Of a stretch of DNA of 55,770 bases, positions 15,504-24,850 are shown piece after piece; position 1 is the stretch's first letter; each line of letters starts with the position of its first letter. Position numbers and translations under genes: made by a program. The notes below the pieces were generated by a model, which saw only the letters and a program-made list of their open reading frames with translations, did not search any database and was not told the DNA's origin. Source of the stretch: Blastococcus mobilis (lineage in GTDB: Bacteria; Actinomycetota; Actinomycetes; Mycobacteriales; Geodermatophilaceae); the NCBI RefSeq assembly GCF_900188025.1, contig NZ_FZNO01000028.1, forward strand, positions 1-55,770. Reading direction: 5' to 3'.

Positions 15504-16277
15504 TCAGCGGGGCGGGCCTTCGGACGCCGGAGATGCCCCCTCGATCGCCTGGAGGCGGTCCAGCCCCTCGATCAGCGCCCACCACAGACCCCAGTCGCGG
15601 TGGTCCATGCCGGCGCTCGCCGAGCCTCCGGCAATCGCCAGCCGCAAGCGGTCGCACAGCGCGAAGGCCGCGCCCCACCGGCCGTCCCGGTCCAGGACCT
15701 CCAGCTCGTCCAGGAGCGCACGCAGCACGCGGAGAGCGTCGGAGTCCTCGAGCCGGTCGCCGTCCAGCAGCGGTCGCAGTTCGCCGACGAGCTGGAGCAG
15801 CGGAGCCCGGCGCACCTCGTCGCGCACGAGTGTCAGGGCCGTTCGCAGACCGGCTGAGGCGGATGCGCTCAGACCTTCCCCGGGTCCGACCTCCTCGGGC
15901 TCGACCTCCACCGCGACCGTCCGCGGCGGCAGGACGCCGAAGCCGGCCGCCACGTCGACCACGAGGTCGACGTGCACGTACCCGACGACGGCGTCGCCCA
16001 CCGCGGCCTGCAGCTCCTCCGTCGACAGGTGCGGTGGGTCGATGCGCCGGCGCTGCACCGTCCCGGGGGGGCGCCCGCGCCGCGTGGCGGCCACGAGTAC
16101 GAGCAGGTCGGGTCCCTCGTCGGCCAGCTGCTGCGCCACGGCCACCGCGCCGTAGTGCAGGTCCTCCACGGTCACGCCCGCACCGAGGTCCTCGGTCCGC
16201 AACTGCTCCACGGCCAGCCGCCCCAGGTCGAGGTCACGCTGGAAGAGCTCGCTCACACCACCGACGAAGACCGTCAT
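15504..16277 (-). CDS. HyaD-like maturation protease homologue, degenerate, with C-terminal extension
   Basis: 257 residues. Residues 1-150 follow the maturation-protease fold in order: VFVGGVSELFQRDLDLG (in place of GNxxxGDDGxG), VLVAATRRGRPPGTV (in place of DxxxxGRPPGT) and GYVHVDLVVDVAAGFGVLP with a His. The usual GDD and DA metal-sensing residues are altered. About 100 further residues form a helical extension (VLRALLDELEVLDRDG). It lies 15 bp after the large subunit, in its operon. It may be an inactive paralogue acting as chaperone, or a variant protease specific for this enzyme. Confidence 0.75.
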   Translation of the reverse strand: MTVFVGGVSELFQRDLDLGRLAVEQLRTEDLGAGVTVEDLHYGAVAVAQQLADEGPDLLVLVAATRRGRPPGTVQRRRIDPPHLSTEELQAAVGDAVVGYVHVDLVVDVAAGFGVLPPRTVAVEVEPEEVGPGEGLSASASAGLRTALTLVRDEVRRAPLLQLVGELRPLLDGDRLEDSDALRVLRALLDELEVLDRDGRWGAAFALCDRLRLAIAGGSASAGMDHRDWGLWWALIEGLDRLQAIEGASPASEGPPR

Positions 16278-16292
16278 CGACGGACGGCGCCT

Positions 16293-18194
16293 TCAGTCAC
16301 CGCCGCAGGAGCAGGTGTTGACCTCGCGGACCACCTCGCCGGCACCGGTGTGCACGTGCGTCGTGCACGGCATGCACGGGTCGAAGCTCCGGATGGCCCG
16401 CAGCATGTCGATGCTGGTGAAGTCCGACGGGTCGGACATCCGCTCGAGGATCGGCGTGTTCATCACCGCCTCCTCGTACGGGCCCGGCTGGTCCCACGGG
16501 TCGCGCGGTGAGGCGTTGATCGTCGACGGCGTGCAGATCTGGTAGTTGGTGATCTTGCCCTTGTCCATGACCAGGTGGTGGGTGAGCCACCCGCGTCCGG
16601 CCCCCCACCAGCCGACGCTGACCCGCTCGTCGTCGGGGATGGCCTTCTCGAGCTCCTCCGGATCCAGGGCGGCGACCCTGCGCTCCCCCCGCCGGTGCAG
16701 GTCGTAGGCCTGCAGCAGGCTCTCGAGTGCCACGAGCTGGCTGAACAGGTAGTGGTAGGCGCGGCCGCGGTTGCGCTCGAAGGCATTCCACTTCTCCGGC
16801 ACCCGCCATTCCACCTCCCGCTCGCCGGTCTCGCCCTTGGGCACGACGAAGCGCATGCTCGACCCGGTGGCCGTCATGAACCGGCTCTCGGGCATCTTCT
16901 GAGCCGTGGCCGTCATGAGCAGGCGGGAGTAGCAGCCGGCCTCCACCACCTGGCGGTCCCAGCGGGGAGTGCACGCCCAGGTGTACTTGTCCTTCCAGTT
17001 CTTGGCGCCGGGCTTGGGGAGGGTCCGCTTGTTCCAGGGGTGGTAGGGCGAGAGGGGGTTGCCCAGCGGGTCGGTCGCGAAGCGGGTGGTCGAGGACTCC
17101 TCGTAGTAGGAGTGCTCGACGAACTCCTCCCATCCGATGTTGATGTCCGTGAGCCGGGTGGTCAGCAGTTCACCACCGATCACCACGCCCGGCGTGGACC
17201 AGCGCTTCTCGCCCCAGGCGTTGCAGTTCGCGTAGGTGGCGTCGTACGCGTACGGATCGTCCCAGTAGCCGGGATCGATCTGGTTCGACGGCCGGTATCC
17301 GGTGAGCTGGTACCGCTCGTCGGCCTCGTAGAAGAAGGTGGGGATGTCGTCCCACACCGCCATCATCCGCTGGGCGTAGTCGAAGATCTTGCCCAGCCGC
17401 GAGTGGTACTCGTTGAGCGCCTGCAGGGTCAGGGTCGTCGACACCCCACCGGGCACCACGTTCTCGGGGTGCGGGTACTTGCCGGTCAGCAGCACGACCA
17501 TCTCGCGGGACAGCCGGGTGAACTCCAGACCCTCCCGGTACAGCGCCCCCGTCAGGGGGTTGAGCGCCGTCATGAGGTCGGCCATCGTCGCGAAGCCGTG
17601 GATGTGCGCGTTGGGGCAGCTCCACGCCTCGGCCTTGGGCCACAGCTCGGGGTTGGTGGTCTTGACGACCGATTCGGAGTAGTCCGGCCCGGCCAGCAGG
17701 TAGAGGTGCAGCGGGTTGTCGTAGCCCATCTCCGCCGCCTCGGTCATGTTGCGGACGACGGTGCCCAGCGGTGGCGGCGTGATGCCCATCGCGGACTCGA
17801 TCGCGTACGCCGCCGCGTGCGCGTGCACCCCGCCGCAGACCCCGCAGGCGCGGGACGCCACGAAGATCGCGTCGCGTGGGTCGCGACCCATGAGGATCAC
17901 CTCGTACCCGCGGAACAGCGTGGCGACGGCGTGCGAGTCGAGGTACGCCCGGTTCTCCAGATCGGCCGTGACGTGCACGGCCATGGCGCCGGCGATGCGC
18001 GTCACCGGGTCCATGTTGAGGTCCTTGATGTGCCCGTTGCGGGCCATCAGGCGCTCGATCCGCGCGGTGCGCTCCTCCTCCGTCGTCCCGACGTCCGGCT
18101 TTGCGACCGTGACGTCGTACGGGTTGGGGATGCCGCCGCGCAGCGTGGCCTGTCCGCGCTCGTCGAACTCGACCGGCAGGGTCTTGAAGCACAT
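16293..18194 (-). CDS. hhyL: [NiFe]-hydrogenase large subunit, group 1h type
   Basis: Carries the NiFe active site that oxidises H2. 633 residues starting MCFKTLPVEF, with AGGAG just upstream. The L1 motif is RACGVC (C117, C120) and the L2 motif DPCMPCTTH ends at H613; the 20 residues after it (VHTGAGEVVREVNTCSCGGD) are the expected protease-removed tail. All four nickel Cys are TGY codons, so it is not a NiFeSe enzyme. The sequence style and the Tat-less partner fit the high-affinity actinobacterial group 1h, which scavenges atmospheric H2. Operon order is small, large, protease-like. Confidence 0.95.
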   Translation of the reverse strand: MCFKTLPVEFDERGQATLRGGIPNPYDVTVAKPDVGTTEEERTARIERLMARNGHIKDLNMDPVTRIAGAMAVHVTADLENRAYLDSHAVATLFRGYEVILMGRDPRDAIFVASRACGVCGGVHAHAAAYAIESAMGITPPPLGTVVRNMTEAAEMGYDNPLHLYLLAGPDYSESVVKTTNPELWPKAEAWSCPNAHIHGFATMADLMTALNPLTGALYREGLEFTRLSREMVVLLTGKYPHPENVVPGGVSTTLTLQALNEYHSRLGKIFDYAQRMMAVWDDIPTFFYEADERYQLTGYRPSNQIDPGYWDDPYAYDATYANCNAWGEKRWSTPGVVIGGELLTTRLTDINIGWEEFVEHSYYEESSTTRFATDPLGNPLSPYHPWNKRTLPKPGAKNWKDKYTWACTPRWDRQVVEAGCYSRLLMTATAQKMPESRFMTATGSSMRFVVPKGETGEREVEWRVPEKWNAFERNRGRAYHYLFSQLVALESLLQAYDLHRRGERRVAALDPEELEKAIPDDERVSVGWWGAGRGWLTHHLVMDKGKITNYQICTPSTINASPRDPWDQPGPYEEAVMNTPILERMSDPSDFTSIDMLRAIRSFDPCMPCTTHVHTGAGEVVREVNTCSCGGD

Positions 18195-18223
18195 GGCGAC
18201 TCCTGGGCTCGCTGCGGTGCCCG

Positions 18224-19585
18224 TCAGATGCGGGGGTTGGGGCTGCCACCGCTCGGGGCCTCGTCCCGCTTCCCCCACACGTCGGCCTTCGCCTTTCCCC
18301 GGTCCCCGGAGCGGCGGAGCATGTCGTAGAACTTGTGGTTGATCTCCGCCAGCGCGGAGGGCTCGGCCTTCTCCCGCCCGAAGCCGCTGGGCGTCGCGCC
18401 CTGCCGGTCCCAGCGCACCTCCCGGTTGAGGTGGTTGTTGCTGAACTTGCGCAGCGGCCGGATGACGCTGCCCACCATCCGCGAGACCGTGGTCGACGCG
18501 AACGAACCAGGCGGCCGCTTGTAGAACGGGGTGAACTTGTCGGGGAAGCCGGGCATGGTGCAGCCGATGCACGGTCCGCCGGCGTTCATGCAGCCACCGA
18601 CATGGTTGATCATCCCGCGCGAGGTGATGTTGCAGTTGACGACGGGCCCCCAGCAGCCCACCTCGACGAGGCACTCCGGGTCACCGAACTCCTGCGCGAA
18701 CGTGCCCTCCTCGTAGTAGGCACCCCGCACGCAGTGGCGGTGCACCGTCTCCCCGAAGAGCCAGGCCGGCCGGCCGAGCTCGTCGAACTCGGGCAGCGGC
18801 CCGAAGCCCTGGAGGAAGTAGAGGATCGCCGCCACGGTCTCGGTGAAGTTGTCACCGATGGGCGGGCACCCCGGGACGTTGACCACCGGGACCCCGAAGG
18901 TGGAGCGGTAGTCCTTGCCGAGCCAGTCCATCAGGCTCATCGCGCCCGTCGGGTTGCCTTCGGCCGACGGGATGCCACCCCAGGTGGCGCACGTCCCGAT
19001 TGCGATCATGGCAGCCGCGTTCGGCGCCAGGCGGGCGATCCACTCCGACGCGGTGACCGGCCGCATCTCGCCGTCCGGACCCCAGGGCTCCTCGCCCTGG
19101 CCGGACCAGTAGCCACCCGTGGCGTAGGCCGCCAGCTCGTCGGAGATGGAGCCCTCGAGGACGACGGCGTAGGGGGCGTTCAGCGTGCCTGCCATCGCCT
19201 GCTCAGCCGCGCGCACGTAGTGCGGGCCGGACTCCATGTTGAGGACGGGGTGGTGCAGCACCACGCGGGGCAGCCCCGGATGCGCGCCCAGGAGCATGCT
19301 CTCCACCGACGGGCTCGTCGCCCCCGTCACGGCCACGCTGCAGCCGTCGCAACTCATGCCCGCGAACCAGAAGACGTGGATCTTCTGCAGGGGCCCGAAC
19401 CGGGTCGCCGCCGTCGTCTCGTCGCCGCCGGCCAGCATGTCCTCGGTGACCCGGCCCGACGGCAGACCGAAGGCCCCGACCTCCTCGGTGTCGTGGAACC
19501 GCTCGACCGGTCCGAGCGCGTCCAGGAGCTCCTGCGCCGGGGTGCGCGCCTGCAGTGCAGGCGTGCGGGTCTGTCGGTCTGCCAT
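18224..19585 (-). CDS. hhyS: [NiFe]-hydrogenase small subunit, group 1h type
   Basis: Electron-transfer subunit, 453 residues, no Tat signal. Cluster ligands are visible: GMSCDGC (C79, C82), IGTCATWGG (C199) and NVPGCPP (C240) for the proximal cluster; HRHC (C285), C305, C311 and C318; then GCMNAGGPCIGC (C332, C339, C342). An N-terminal extension of about 65 residues and a long C-terminal tail (after about residue 350) distinguish it from exported groups and fit group 1h. The ATG at 19585 has GGGAG upstream. It is divergent from the regulatory genes at 19691. Confidence 0.95.
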   Translation of the reverse strand: MADRQTRTPALQARTPAQELLDALGPVERFHDTEEVGAFGLPSGRVTEDMLAGGDETTAATRFGPLQKIHVFWFAGMSCDGCSVAVTGATSPSVESMLLGAHPGLPRVVLHHPVLNMESGPHYVRAAEQAMAGTLNAPYAVVLEGSISDELAAYATGGYWSGQGEEPWGPDGEMRPVTASEWIARLAPNAAAMIAIGTCATWGGIPSAEGNPTGAMSLMDWLGKDYRSTFGVPVVNVPGCPPIGDNFTETVAAILYFLQGFGPLPEFDELGRPAWLFGETVHRHCVRGAYYEEGTFAQEFGDPECLVEVGCWGPVVNCNITSRGMINHVGGCMNAGGPCIGCTMPGFPDKFTPFYKRPPGSFASTTVSRMVGSVIRPLRKFSNNHLNREVRWDRQGATPSGFGREKAEPSALAEINHKFYDMLRRSGDRGKAKADVWGKRDEAPSGGSPNPRI

Positions 19586-19649
19586 GCCACGCTCCCGGGG
19601 GGAAGGGGGACGCCGGTAGGTGCACCGTACAGCTAGCGGGCCCCTGCCG

Positions 19650-19665
19650 TGTAATGTGCATCACA
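19650..19665. promoter_or_regulatory. CRP/GlxR-type site in the hydrogenase structural promoter region
   Basis: TGTAATGTGCATCACA fits TGTGANNTANNTCACA at ten of twelve fixed positions. It lies 64 bases upstream of the small subunit and 25 bases upstream of the divergent regulatory operon, so it could control both. Compare with the near-perfect site at 6882. Confidence 0.5.
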
Positions 19666-19690
19666 CCCTTGAACGGGCCGAGGAGCCGAC

Positions 19691-20077
19691 GTGGACGAGC
19701 TGCACCCGCCCAAGTCCGAGGCGCTGCGTGCCCTCTACTGGCGCAGCGAGATCCTGCAGGTCATGTTCTGGCTCCGCGGGGAAGGACTCGGTGAGGTCAT
19801 CGATGCACCGCTGCTCGAACGCTTCCTCGGGGTCGAGGCGCGGGTCGGCGTCGGTTACCTGGACCAGCTGGTCGCCGACGGCTACCTGGAGCGGGCGCCG
19901 ACCGGCTACGTGCTCTCCGAGACCGGCCTCGAGGAGGGCCGGACCGAGTTCGCCCTGAGCTTTTCCGACCTCACCCGGCCGGCGCACGGCGAGTGCAGCG
20001 CCGACTGCTGGTGCCACAACTCGGTCGAGGAGGCGCTCGCCTGCGCCGCCGAGCGGTCGCCCGGCGGGCACGCGTGA
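19691..20077 (+). CDS. Winged-helix-like protein with Cys/His tail
   Basis: 128 residues. The N-terminal ~85 look like a winged-helix fold (ILQVMFWLRGEG, LDQLVADGYLER, YVLSETGLEEGR). The C-terminus has ECSADCWCHN (C102, C106, C108, H109) and a further C118, a probable metal or Fe-S site. It starts with GTG and overlaps the PadR gene by GTGA. A metal- or redox-responsive regulator, or a maturation factor, of the divergent hydrogenase operon is a reasonable inference. Confidence 0.7.
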   Translation: MDELHPPKSEALRALYWRSEILQVMFWLRGEGLGEVIDAPLLERFLGVEARVGVGYLDQLVADGYLERAPTGYVLSETGLEEGRTEFALSFSDLTRPAHGECSADCWCHNSVEEALACAAERSPGGHA

Positions 20078-20448
20078 GCGGCGCACCTCCCGAGGAGGTC
20101 CCCGTCGCCCTCCCCCGCAACTACCTCCGGCCCTGCCTGCTCCTGCTCCTGGCCGAGGGCACCTCCCACGGCTACGAACTGCTGGAGCAGGTGTCCGCCC
20201 TCGGCCTGGACCGGGTGGATCCTGGCGGGCTGTACCGCAGCCTGCGGGCCATGGACGAGGAGGGCCTGGTCCGCTCGGCCTGGCAACCGTCGGCCAGCGG
20301 TCCGGCACGACGCACGTACGAGCTGACCGACGAGGGCCGGGAGTGGCTGCACGCGGTCGCCGGCTCCCTCGAGCACGTCGCCCGCAGCCTCGATGCCTAC
20401 AGCGCGCGCTACCGGGCGGTCCTCGAGCAGGGCAGGCTGCGACGGTGA
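20074..20448 (+). CDS. PadR-family transcriptional regulator
   Basis: 124 residues with the PadR winged helix: LLLLLAEGTSHGYELLEQV, GGLYRSLRAMDEEGLV and RRTYELTDEGREWL, followed by a short dimerisation helix. It lies between the winged-helix/Cys protein and a cooC-like gene, coupled on both sides (GTGA). The ligand is unknown; it probably regulates the hydrogenase genes or this operon. Confidence 0.88.
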   Translation: MSGAPPEEVPVALPRNYLRPCLLLLLAEGTSHGYELLEQVSALGLDRVDPGGLYRSLRAMDEEGLVRSAWQPSASGPARRTYELTDEGREWLHAVAGSLEHVARSLDAYSARYRAVLEQGRLRR

Positions 20449-21215
20449 GGATCGCCCTCGCCGGCAAGGGCGGCGCGGGAAAGACGACGCTGTCGGCCAC
20501 CCTGTCTCTGTTGGCCGCCCGCGGCGGGCGGAAGGTCGTCGCCGTCGACGCCGACGCCAACCCCAATCTCGCCGCCGCGCTCGGGGCGGCGCCGGCGGCC
20601 GGCCGGCTGCAGCCCGTCCCCGTCTCGCTGGTCTCCCGGCGCCGTGGCGGCACCGGGCTGCTGGAGCCGGTCAACACGGTGCTCGACCGGTACGCCGCTG
20701 CGGGACCCGACGGCATCCGGTTGCTCGGGATGGGTGGCCCGGCGCACGCCGACGAGGGCTGCCTGTGCGCCGCGCACGCGGTGGTGTCCTCCGTCCTCGA
20801 GGACCTCGGCGCCCCGGGGCGTCTCGTCGTCGTCGACATGGAGGCTTCTCCGGAGCACCTGAGCCGGGGCACCGTCCGGCACGTCGACGCGGTGCTCCTG
20901 GTCGCCGAGCCGTACTACAGGTCCCTGGAGACGGTGCGGCGGATGAGCGCACTGGTTGCCGAGTTGACGGTGCCCTACGTCGCGGTCGTGGCCAACAAGG
21001 TGCGCTCGACGGGGGACCGGGAGGCCGTCGAGGAGTTCTGCGCGCGGCACGGCCTCGCGTTCGCCGGCGCGGTCCCGTGGAGTGACGCCGTCGGCGCGGC
21101 CGACCGGGCGCGGGTCGCGGTCGCCGACTGGCCCGGGACCGGCGACGTGCTCACCGCGGTGCAGGACGTGGCGGCGTCCCTCGGCCGGATCACCGGCCGC
21201 CGCCTGCTGGGCTGA
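20445..21215 (+). CDS. CooC-like nickel-insertion-type ATPase (paralogue 4)
   Basis: 256 residues: P-loop LAGKGGAGKTT, AVDADANPNL, CxC at C106-L-C108 and VVDMEASPEHLSRG. GTG start overlapping padR. Its 3' end overlaps the convergent ABC ATPase by 26 bases. It is the fourth CooC-like protein in 15 kb, and one of two with an intact CxC pair. Confidence 0.88.
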   Translation: MRIALAGKGGAGKTTLSATLSLLAARGGRKVVAVDADANPNLAAALGAAPAAGRLQPVPVSLVSRRRGGTGLLEPVNTVLDRYAAAGPDGIRLLGMGGPAHADEGCLCAAHAVVSSVLEDLGAPGRLVVVDMEASPEHLSRGTVRHVDAVLLVAEPYYRSLETVRRMSALVAELTVPYVAVVANKVRSTGDREAVEEFCARHGLAFAGAVPWSDAVGAADRARVAVADWPGTGDVLTAVQDVAASLGRITGRRLLG

Positions 21216-23013
21216 TCGTCAGCACCTCGGCGTACAGGCAGGCGCTGGGGTGGTCGCTCCCCTGCCGGACGACCAGCGCCGGCACCTCCCGGGCACACTC
21301 CTCGATGGCCTTCCAGCACCGGGTGCGGAACGGGCACCCCGACGGCGGATCCGCGGGATCGGGGACGTCACCGGCCAGCAGGATGCGGCGGCGCGACCCG
21401 CGCTGCGCCGGGTCAGGGACGGGCACCGCGGAGAGCAGCGACTGCGTGTAGGGATGCGTCGGTCGTCCGTAGATCTGCTCCCGGGTGCCGGTCTCCACGA
21501 TGCTGCCCATGTACATGACCGCGATCCGGTCGCTGATCTGCCGCACCAGCGCCAGGTCGTGCGCGATGAACAGGTAGGCCAGCCCGAGCTCTCGCTGCAG
21601 CCGGTCGAGCAGCGCCACCACCTGTGCCCGGATGGAGACGTCCAGGTTCGAGACCGGCTCGTCGAGGACGAGGACCTCCGGATCGAGGGCCAGGGCGCGG
21701 GCGATGCCGATGCGCTGGCGCTGGCCGCCGGAGAACTCGGCGGGCAGCCGGCCGGCCGCCGCGGGCGCCAGGCCGACCAGGTCGAGCAACTCCGCGACCC
21801 GTCCCGCACCGCCCGCCGCCCGGTAGCGGCCGGCCGCACGCAGCGGCTGGGCGATGGTCTCGCCGGCGGTCATCCTCGGGTTGAGGGAGGCGTACGGGTC
21901 CTGGAACACCAGCGCCAACGACCGGCGCAGCGCCCGCAGCCGCCTGCCGCGGGCGGCGGTGAGGTCCTGCCCCTTGAAGAGCACCCGCCCGGAGGTGGGC
22001 TCCACCAGGCGCAGCAGGGTGCGCGCCAGCGTGGACTTGCCGCACCCGGACTCCCCCACGAGGCCGAGGGTCTCGCCCACCGCGAGGGTCAGGGAGACCC
22101 CGTTCACCGCGTGGACGACGCCACGTCCGGGGCGGGGGTGGTGGACCACCAGGTCCTCGACCTCCAGCACCTCCCCTCGGGGTTCCGGCGGTCGAGGCCG
22201 CGGCTGCACGGGCCGGTCCAGTCTCGGCAGCGTGGTCACCAGGGTCCTGGTGTACGTGTCCCGCGGAGCGGTGAAGATCTCCGTCACACCGGCCTCCTCG
22301 ACCTTCCGGCCGTTCCGCAGGACGACGACCCGGTCGGCCAGCTCGGCCACGACACCCAGGTCGTGGGTGATCAGGACGGTCGCGGCGCCGACCTCGTCCC
22401 GGGAGCGCTGCAGGACGTCGAGGATCTGCGCCTGGACGGTCACGTCGAGTGCCGTGGTGGGCTCGTCCGCGATGAGCAGACGGGGCGCGTTGGCGATGGC
22501 CATCGCGATCATGGCCCGTTGTCGCATGCCACCCGACCACTGGTGCGGGTAGTCACCGAGCCGCCGGCCGGGATGGGGGACGCCGACCTGCTCGAGCAGT
22601 TCGACGGCGCGGCGGCGGGCCCCCGCTCCCGGCAGCCGGGGATCGTGCACCCGCAGGGCCTCGGCGACCTGGTCGACGACCCGGAAGGAGGGGTGCAGGG
22701 ACGTCAGGGGGTCCTGGAACACCATGCCGATCTCCCGGCCGCGCAGGGACCGCAGCTCCCGCCGGTCCATCCGGCGCACGTCGCGGCCGGCGAAGAGGAC
22801 CCTGCCGGAAACGGTGCAGCGCGGTGGCGGCGGCAGCAGCCCGACGGCGGCCAGCACGGTCACCGTCTTCCCTGATCCCGACTCGCCCACGAGCCCGACG
22901 GTCTCGCCGGCCCCGACGTCCAGGTCGACGCCCTCGACCGCCCGCACCGGCCCTTCCGGGGTGGCGAAGTCGACGACGAGGTCGCGGACCGAGAGCAGCG
23001 GCGGACCGGTCAT
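21190..23013 (-). CDS. Fused double-ATPase of a peptide/nickel-type ABC importer
   Basis: 607 residues comprising two complete ATPases (DppD-like then DppF-like). Domain 1: Walker A GESGSGKT, signature [20 protein letters not shown]. Domain 2: Walker [10 protein letters not shown], signature [19 protein letters not shown]. The C-terminal oligopeptide-type motif [10 protein letters not shown] is present. ATGA overlap with the upstream permease. It energises import of di/oligopeptides or nickel complexes; the neighbouring hydrogenase makes nickel tempting but this is not shown by the sequence. Confidence 0.93.
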   Translation of the reverse strand: MTGPPLLSVRDLVVDFATPEGPVRAVEGVDLDVGAGETVGLVGESGSGKTVTVLAAVGLLPPPPRCTVSGRVLFAGRDVRRMDRRELRSLRGREIGMVFQDPLTSLHPSFRVVDQVAEALRVHDPRLPGAGARRRAVELLEQVGVPHPGRRLGDYPHQWSGGMRQRAMIAMAIANAPRLLIADEPTTALDVTVQAQILDVLQRSRDEVGAATVLITHDLGVVAELADRVVVLRNGRKVEEAGVTEIFTAPRDTYTRTLVTTLPRLDRPVQPRPRPPEPRGEVLEVEDLVVHHPRPGRGVVHAVNGVSLTLAVGETLGLVGESGCGKSTLARTLLRLVEPTSGRVLFKGQDLTAARGRRLRALRRSLALVFQDPYASLNPRMTAGETIAQPLRAAGRYRAAGGAGRVAELLDLVGLAPAAAGRLPAEFSGGQRQRIGIARALALDPEVLVLDEPVSNLDVSIRAQVVALLDRLQRELGLAYLFIAHDLALVRQISDRIAVMYMGSIVETGTREQIYGRPTHPYTQSLLSAVPVPDPAQRGSRRRILLAGDVPDPADPPSGCPFRTRCWKAIEECAREVPALVVRQGSDHPSACLYAEVLTISPAGGGR

Positions 23014-23885
23014 CGCCGACCCGATGCCGCGTCGGTGACGGCGTCGCCGAGCAGGTTGAGGCCCAGCACGGCCAGCAGGATGGCCAATCCGGGAAAGACG
23101 GACAGCCACCAGGCGGCCCGGAGGAAGCGCTGCGCCTCGCTCGCCAGCGCGCCCCAGCTCGTGACGTTCGGATCGCCCAGCCCCAGGAAGCCGAGGCTCG
23201 CCTCGATGAGGATCACCTGCGCCACGACGAGCCCGAGGAGCGCGACCGCCGGAGGCAGGGCGTTGGGCAGGATCTCGCGCACGAGGATGCGGGACGTCGA
23301 GGCCCCGTGCACGCGGGCGGCGTCCACGAACTCCCGGTGCCGGAGGGAGAAGACCTCCGCCCGGACCACTCGGGCGAGCAGGGGCCACGACGTCACACCG
23401 AGCACGAGCACGAGGCGGTCGAGGCCCGGGCCGAAGAAGGCGATGACGACCAGGGCCAGGAAGAACCGCGGCAGGACCTGGAAGACCTCCGTGGACCGCA
23501 TGAGGACGTCGTCCAGCCACCCCCCGAGGTAGCCGGACACCAGGCCGACGACCGTGCCGATGAGCAGTGCGAGCACCGCGACCCCCGCGGCCACGACGAG
23601 CGAGGTCCGGGCACCCCAGACGACGCCGCTGAGCAGATCCCGGCCGAGGGCGTCGGTGCCCAGGGGATGCACGGCCGAGGGTGGTCCGAGTGCCGACCCC
23701 TCGATCGCGAACGGGTCGTAGGGCGCCAGGGCCGGGGCGGCGACCCCGACGGCCAGCCAGCACAGCGTGATCAGCACGCCGACGACGCCGGTGGGCGTGC
23801 GGAGCACGCGGGCGGCCAACCGTGGGCGGCGCGGCACAGGCCCGGTGGCCAGCCCTTCGGCAGCGACCTCAGCGATATCGGACAC
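23010..23885 (-). CDS. ABC importer permease (DppC/NikC type)
   Basis: 291 residues with an N-terminal cytoplasmic segment, about six hydrophobic helices, HPLGTDALGRDLLSGVVWGART (typical of DppC) and the EAA loop EFVDAARVHGASTSRILVREILPN. It overlaps the upstream permease by 17 bases if the ATG at 23885 is used. Confidence 0.92.
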   Translation of the reverse strand: MSDIAEVAAEGLATGPVPRRPRLAARVLRTPTGVVGVLITLCWLAVGVAAPALAPYDPFAIEGSALGPPSAVHPLGTDALGRDLLSGVVWGARTSLVVAAGVAVLALLIGTVVGLVSGYLGGWLDDVLMRSTEVFQVLPRFFLALVVIAFFGPGLDRLVLVLGVTSWPLLARVVRAEVFSLRHREFVDAARVHGASTSRILVREILPNALPPAVALLGLVVAQVILIEASLGFLGLGDPNVTSWGALASEAQRFLRAAWWLSVFPGLAILLAVLGLNLLGDAVTDAASGRR

Positions 23886-24834
23886 GCGGGTCCAGCCAGG
23901 CGTAGAGGAGATCGGTCAGGAGATTGGCGACGACCACCGTGAGCGCGACGAGCAGGAAGATGCCGAGGACGATGGGCGCGTCCCGGTTGATCATCGAGGT
24001 CACCAGCAGGCGGCCGATGCCAGGCCAGCCGAAGAGGACCTCCACGACCACCGCGCCCCCGACCAGGTGACCCACCCGGCCACCGATGACCGTCACGACC
24101 GGCAGCATCGCCCGCCGCAGGGCGTGCTTGGTGACGACCGACCACTCGGGAACCCCCTTGGCCCGGGCACTGCGGACGTGGTCGTGCGCAAGCTCCTCCA
24201 GCAGCCCGACGCGGGACAGGCGAGCGACGGCGGCCACCTCCTGCGACGCGAGGACGACAGCCGGCAGGACGAGGTGGCGGGCGACGTCCAGGACGTGCCC
24301 GAGGCCGGACGGTGGGCCGTCGGCAGCCGTCATGCCCTGCACCGGAAACCACCCAGCGCGAAGCGCGAGCAGCAGGATCGCCAGCTGGCCGAGGAGGAAC
24401 ACCGGGGCGGCGTGGACCGCCAGGGCCACGGAGGTGACCGTGACGTCGGGCCAGCGCCGGCGCCGGGTCGCCGCGAAGACGCCGAGCGCCAGGCCCGCCA
24501 GGGTGGAGAGCGCCAGCGCCGTCCCTGTGAGGAGCAGCGTCGCGGGCAGCCGTTCCGCGATCGCCTCCACCACCGGCCGGCCCTGGACGTAGGAGGTCCC
24601 CAGGTCACCCTGGACGACGTTGCCCGCGTAGGTCGCCAGTTGCTGCAGCAGCGGTTCGTCGAGCCCGAACTTCTCCCGGACGAGGGCGTAGTACTCGGCG
24701 TCCCCGTTCTGGCCGGCCAGAGCCAAAACGGGGTCGCCGGGCGCCAGGTGGATGAGCAGGAAGCCGACCAGCAGGATGGCGGCCGCCGTGGGCGCGAGCT
24801 GGGCGACGCGACGGACGACGTAGCGTCGCGTCAC
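23869..24834 (-). CDS. ABC importer permease (DppB/NikB type)
   Basis: 321 residues, MTRRYVVRRVAQLAPTAAAIL at the N-terminus, then LIHLAPGDP, GDLGTSYVQGRPV and the EAA loop DHVRSARAKGVPEWSVVTKHALR. About six membrane helices. It is paired with the DppC-type permease and follows the binding-protein gene by 16 bp. Confidence 0.92.
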   Translation of the reverse strand: MTRRYVVRRVAQLAPTAAAILLVGFLLIHLAPGDPVLALAGQNGDAEYYALVREKFGLDEPLLQQLATYAGNVVQGDLGTSYVQGRPVVEAIAERLPATLLLTGTALALSTLAGLALGVFAATRRRRWPDVTVTSVALAVHAAPVFLLGQLAILLLALRAGWFPVQGMTAADGPPSGLGHVLDVARHLVLPAVVLASQEVAAVARLSRVGLLEELAHDHVRSARAKGVPEWSVVTKHALRRAMLPVVTVIGGRVGHLVGGAVVVEVLFGWPGIGRLLVTSMINRDAPIVLGIFLLVALTVVVANLLTDLLYAWLDPRVRYR

Positions 24835-24850
24835 TCCGGACGGTCCCCGC

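Noticed and set aside
16293-18194. NiFeSe hydrogenase
   Set aside because: Both L1 and L2 nickel ligands are encoded by ordinary Cys codons with no in-frame stop.
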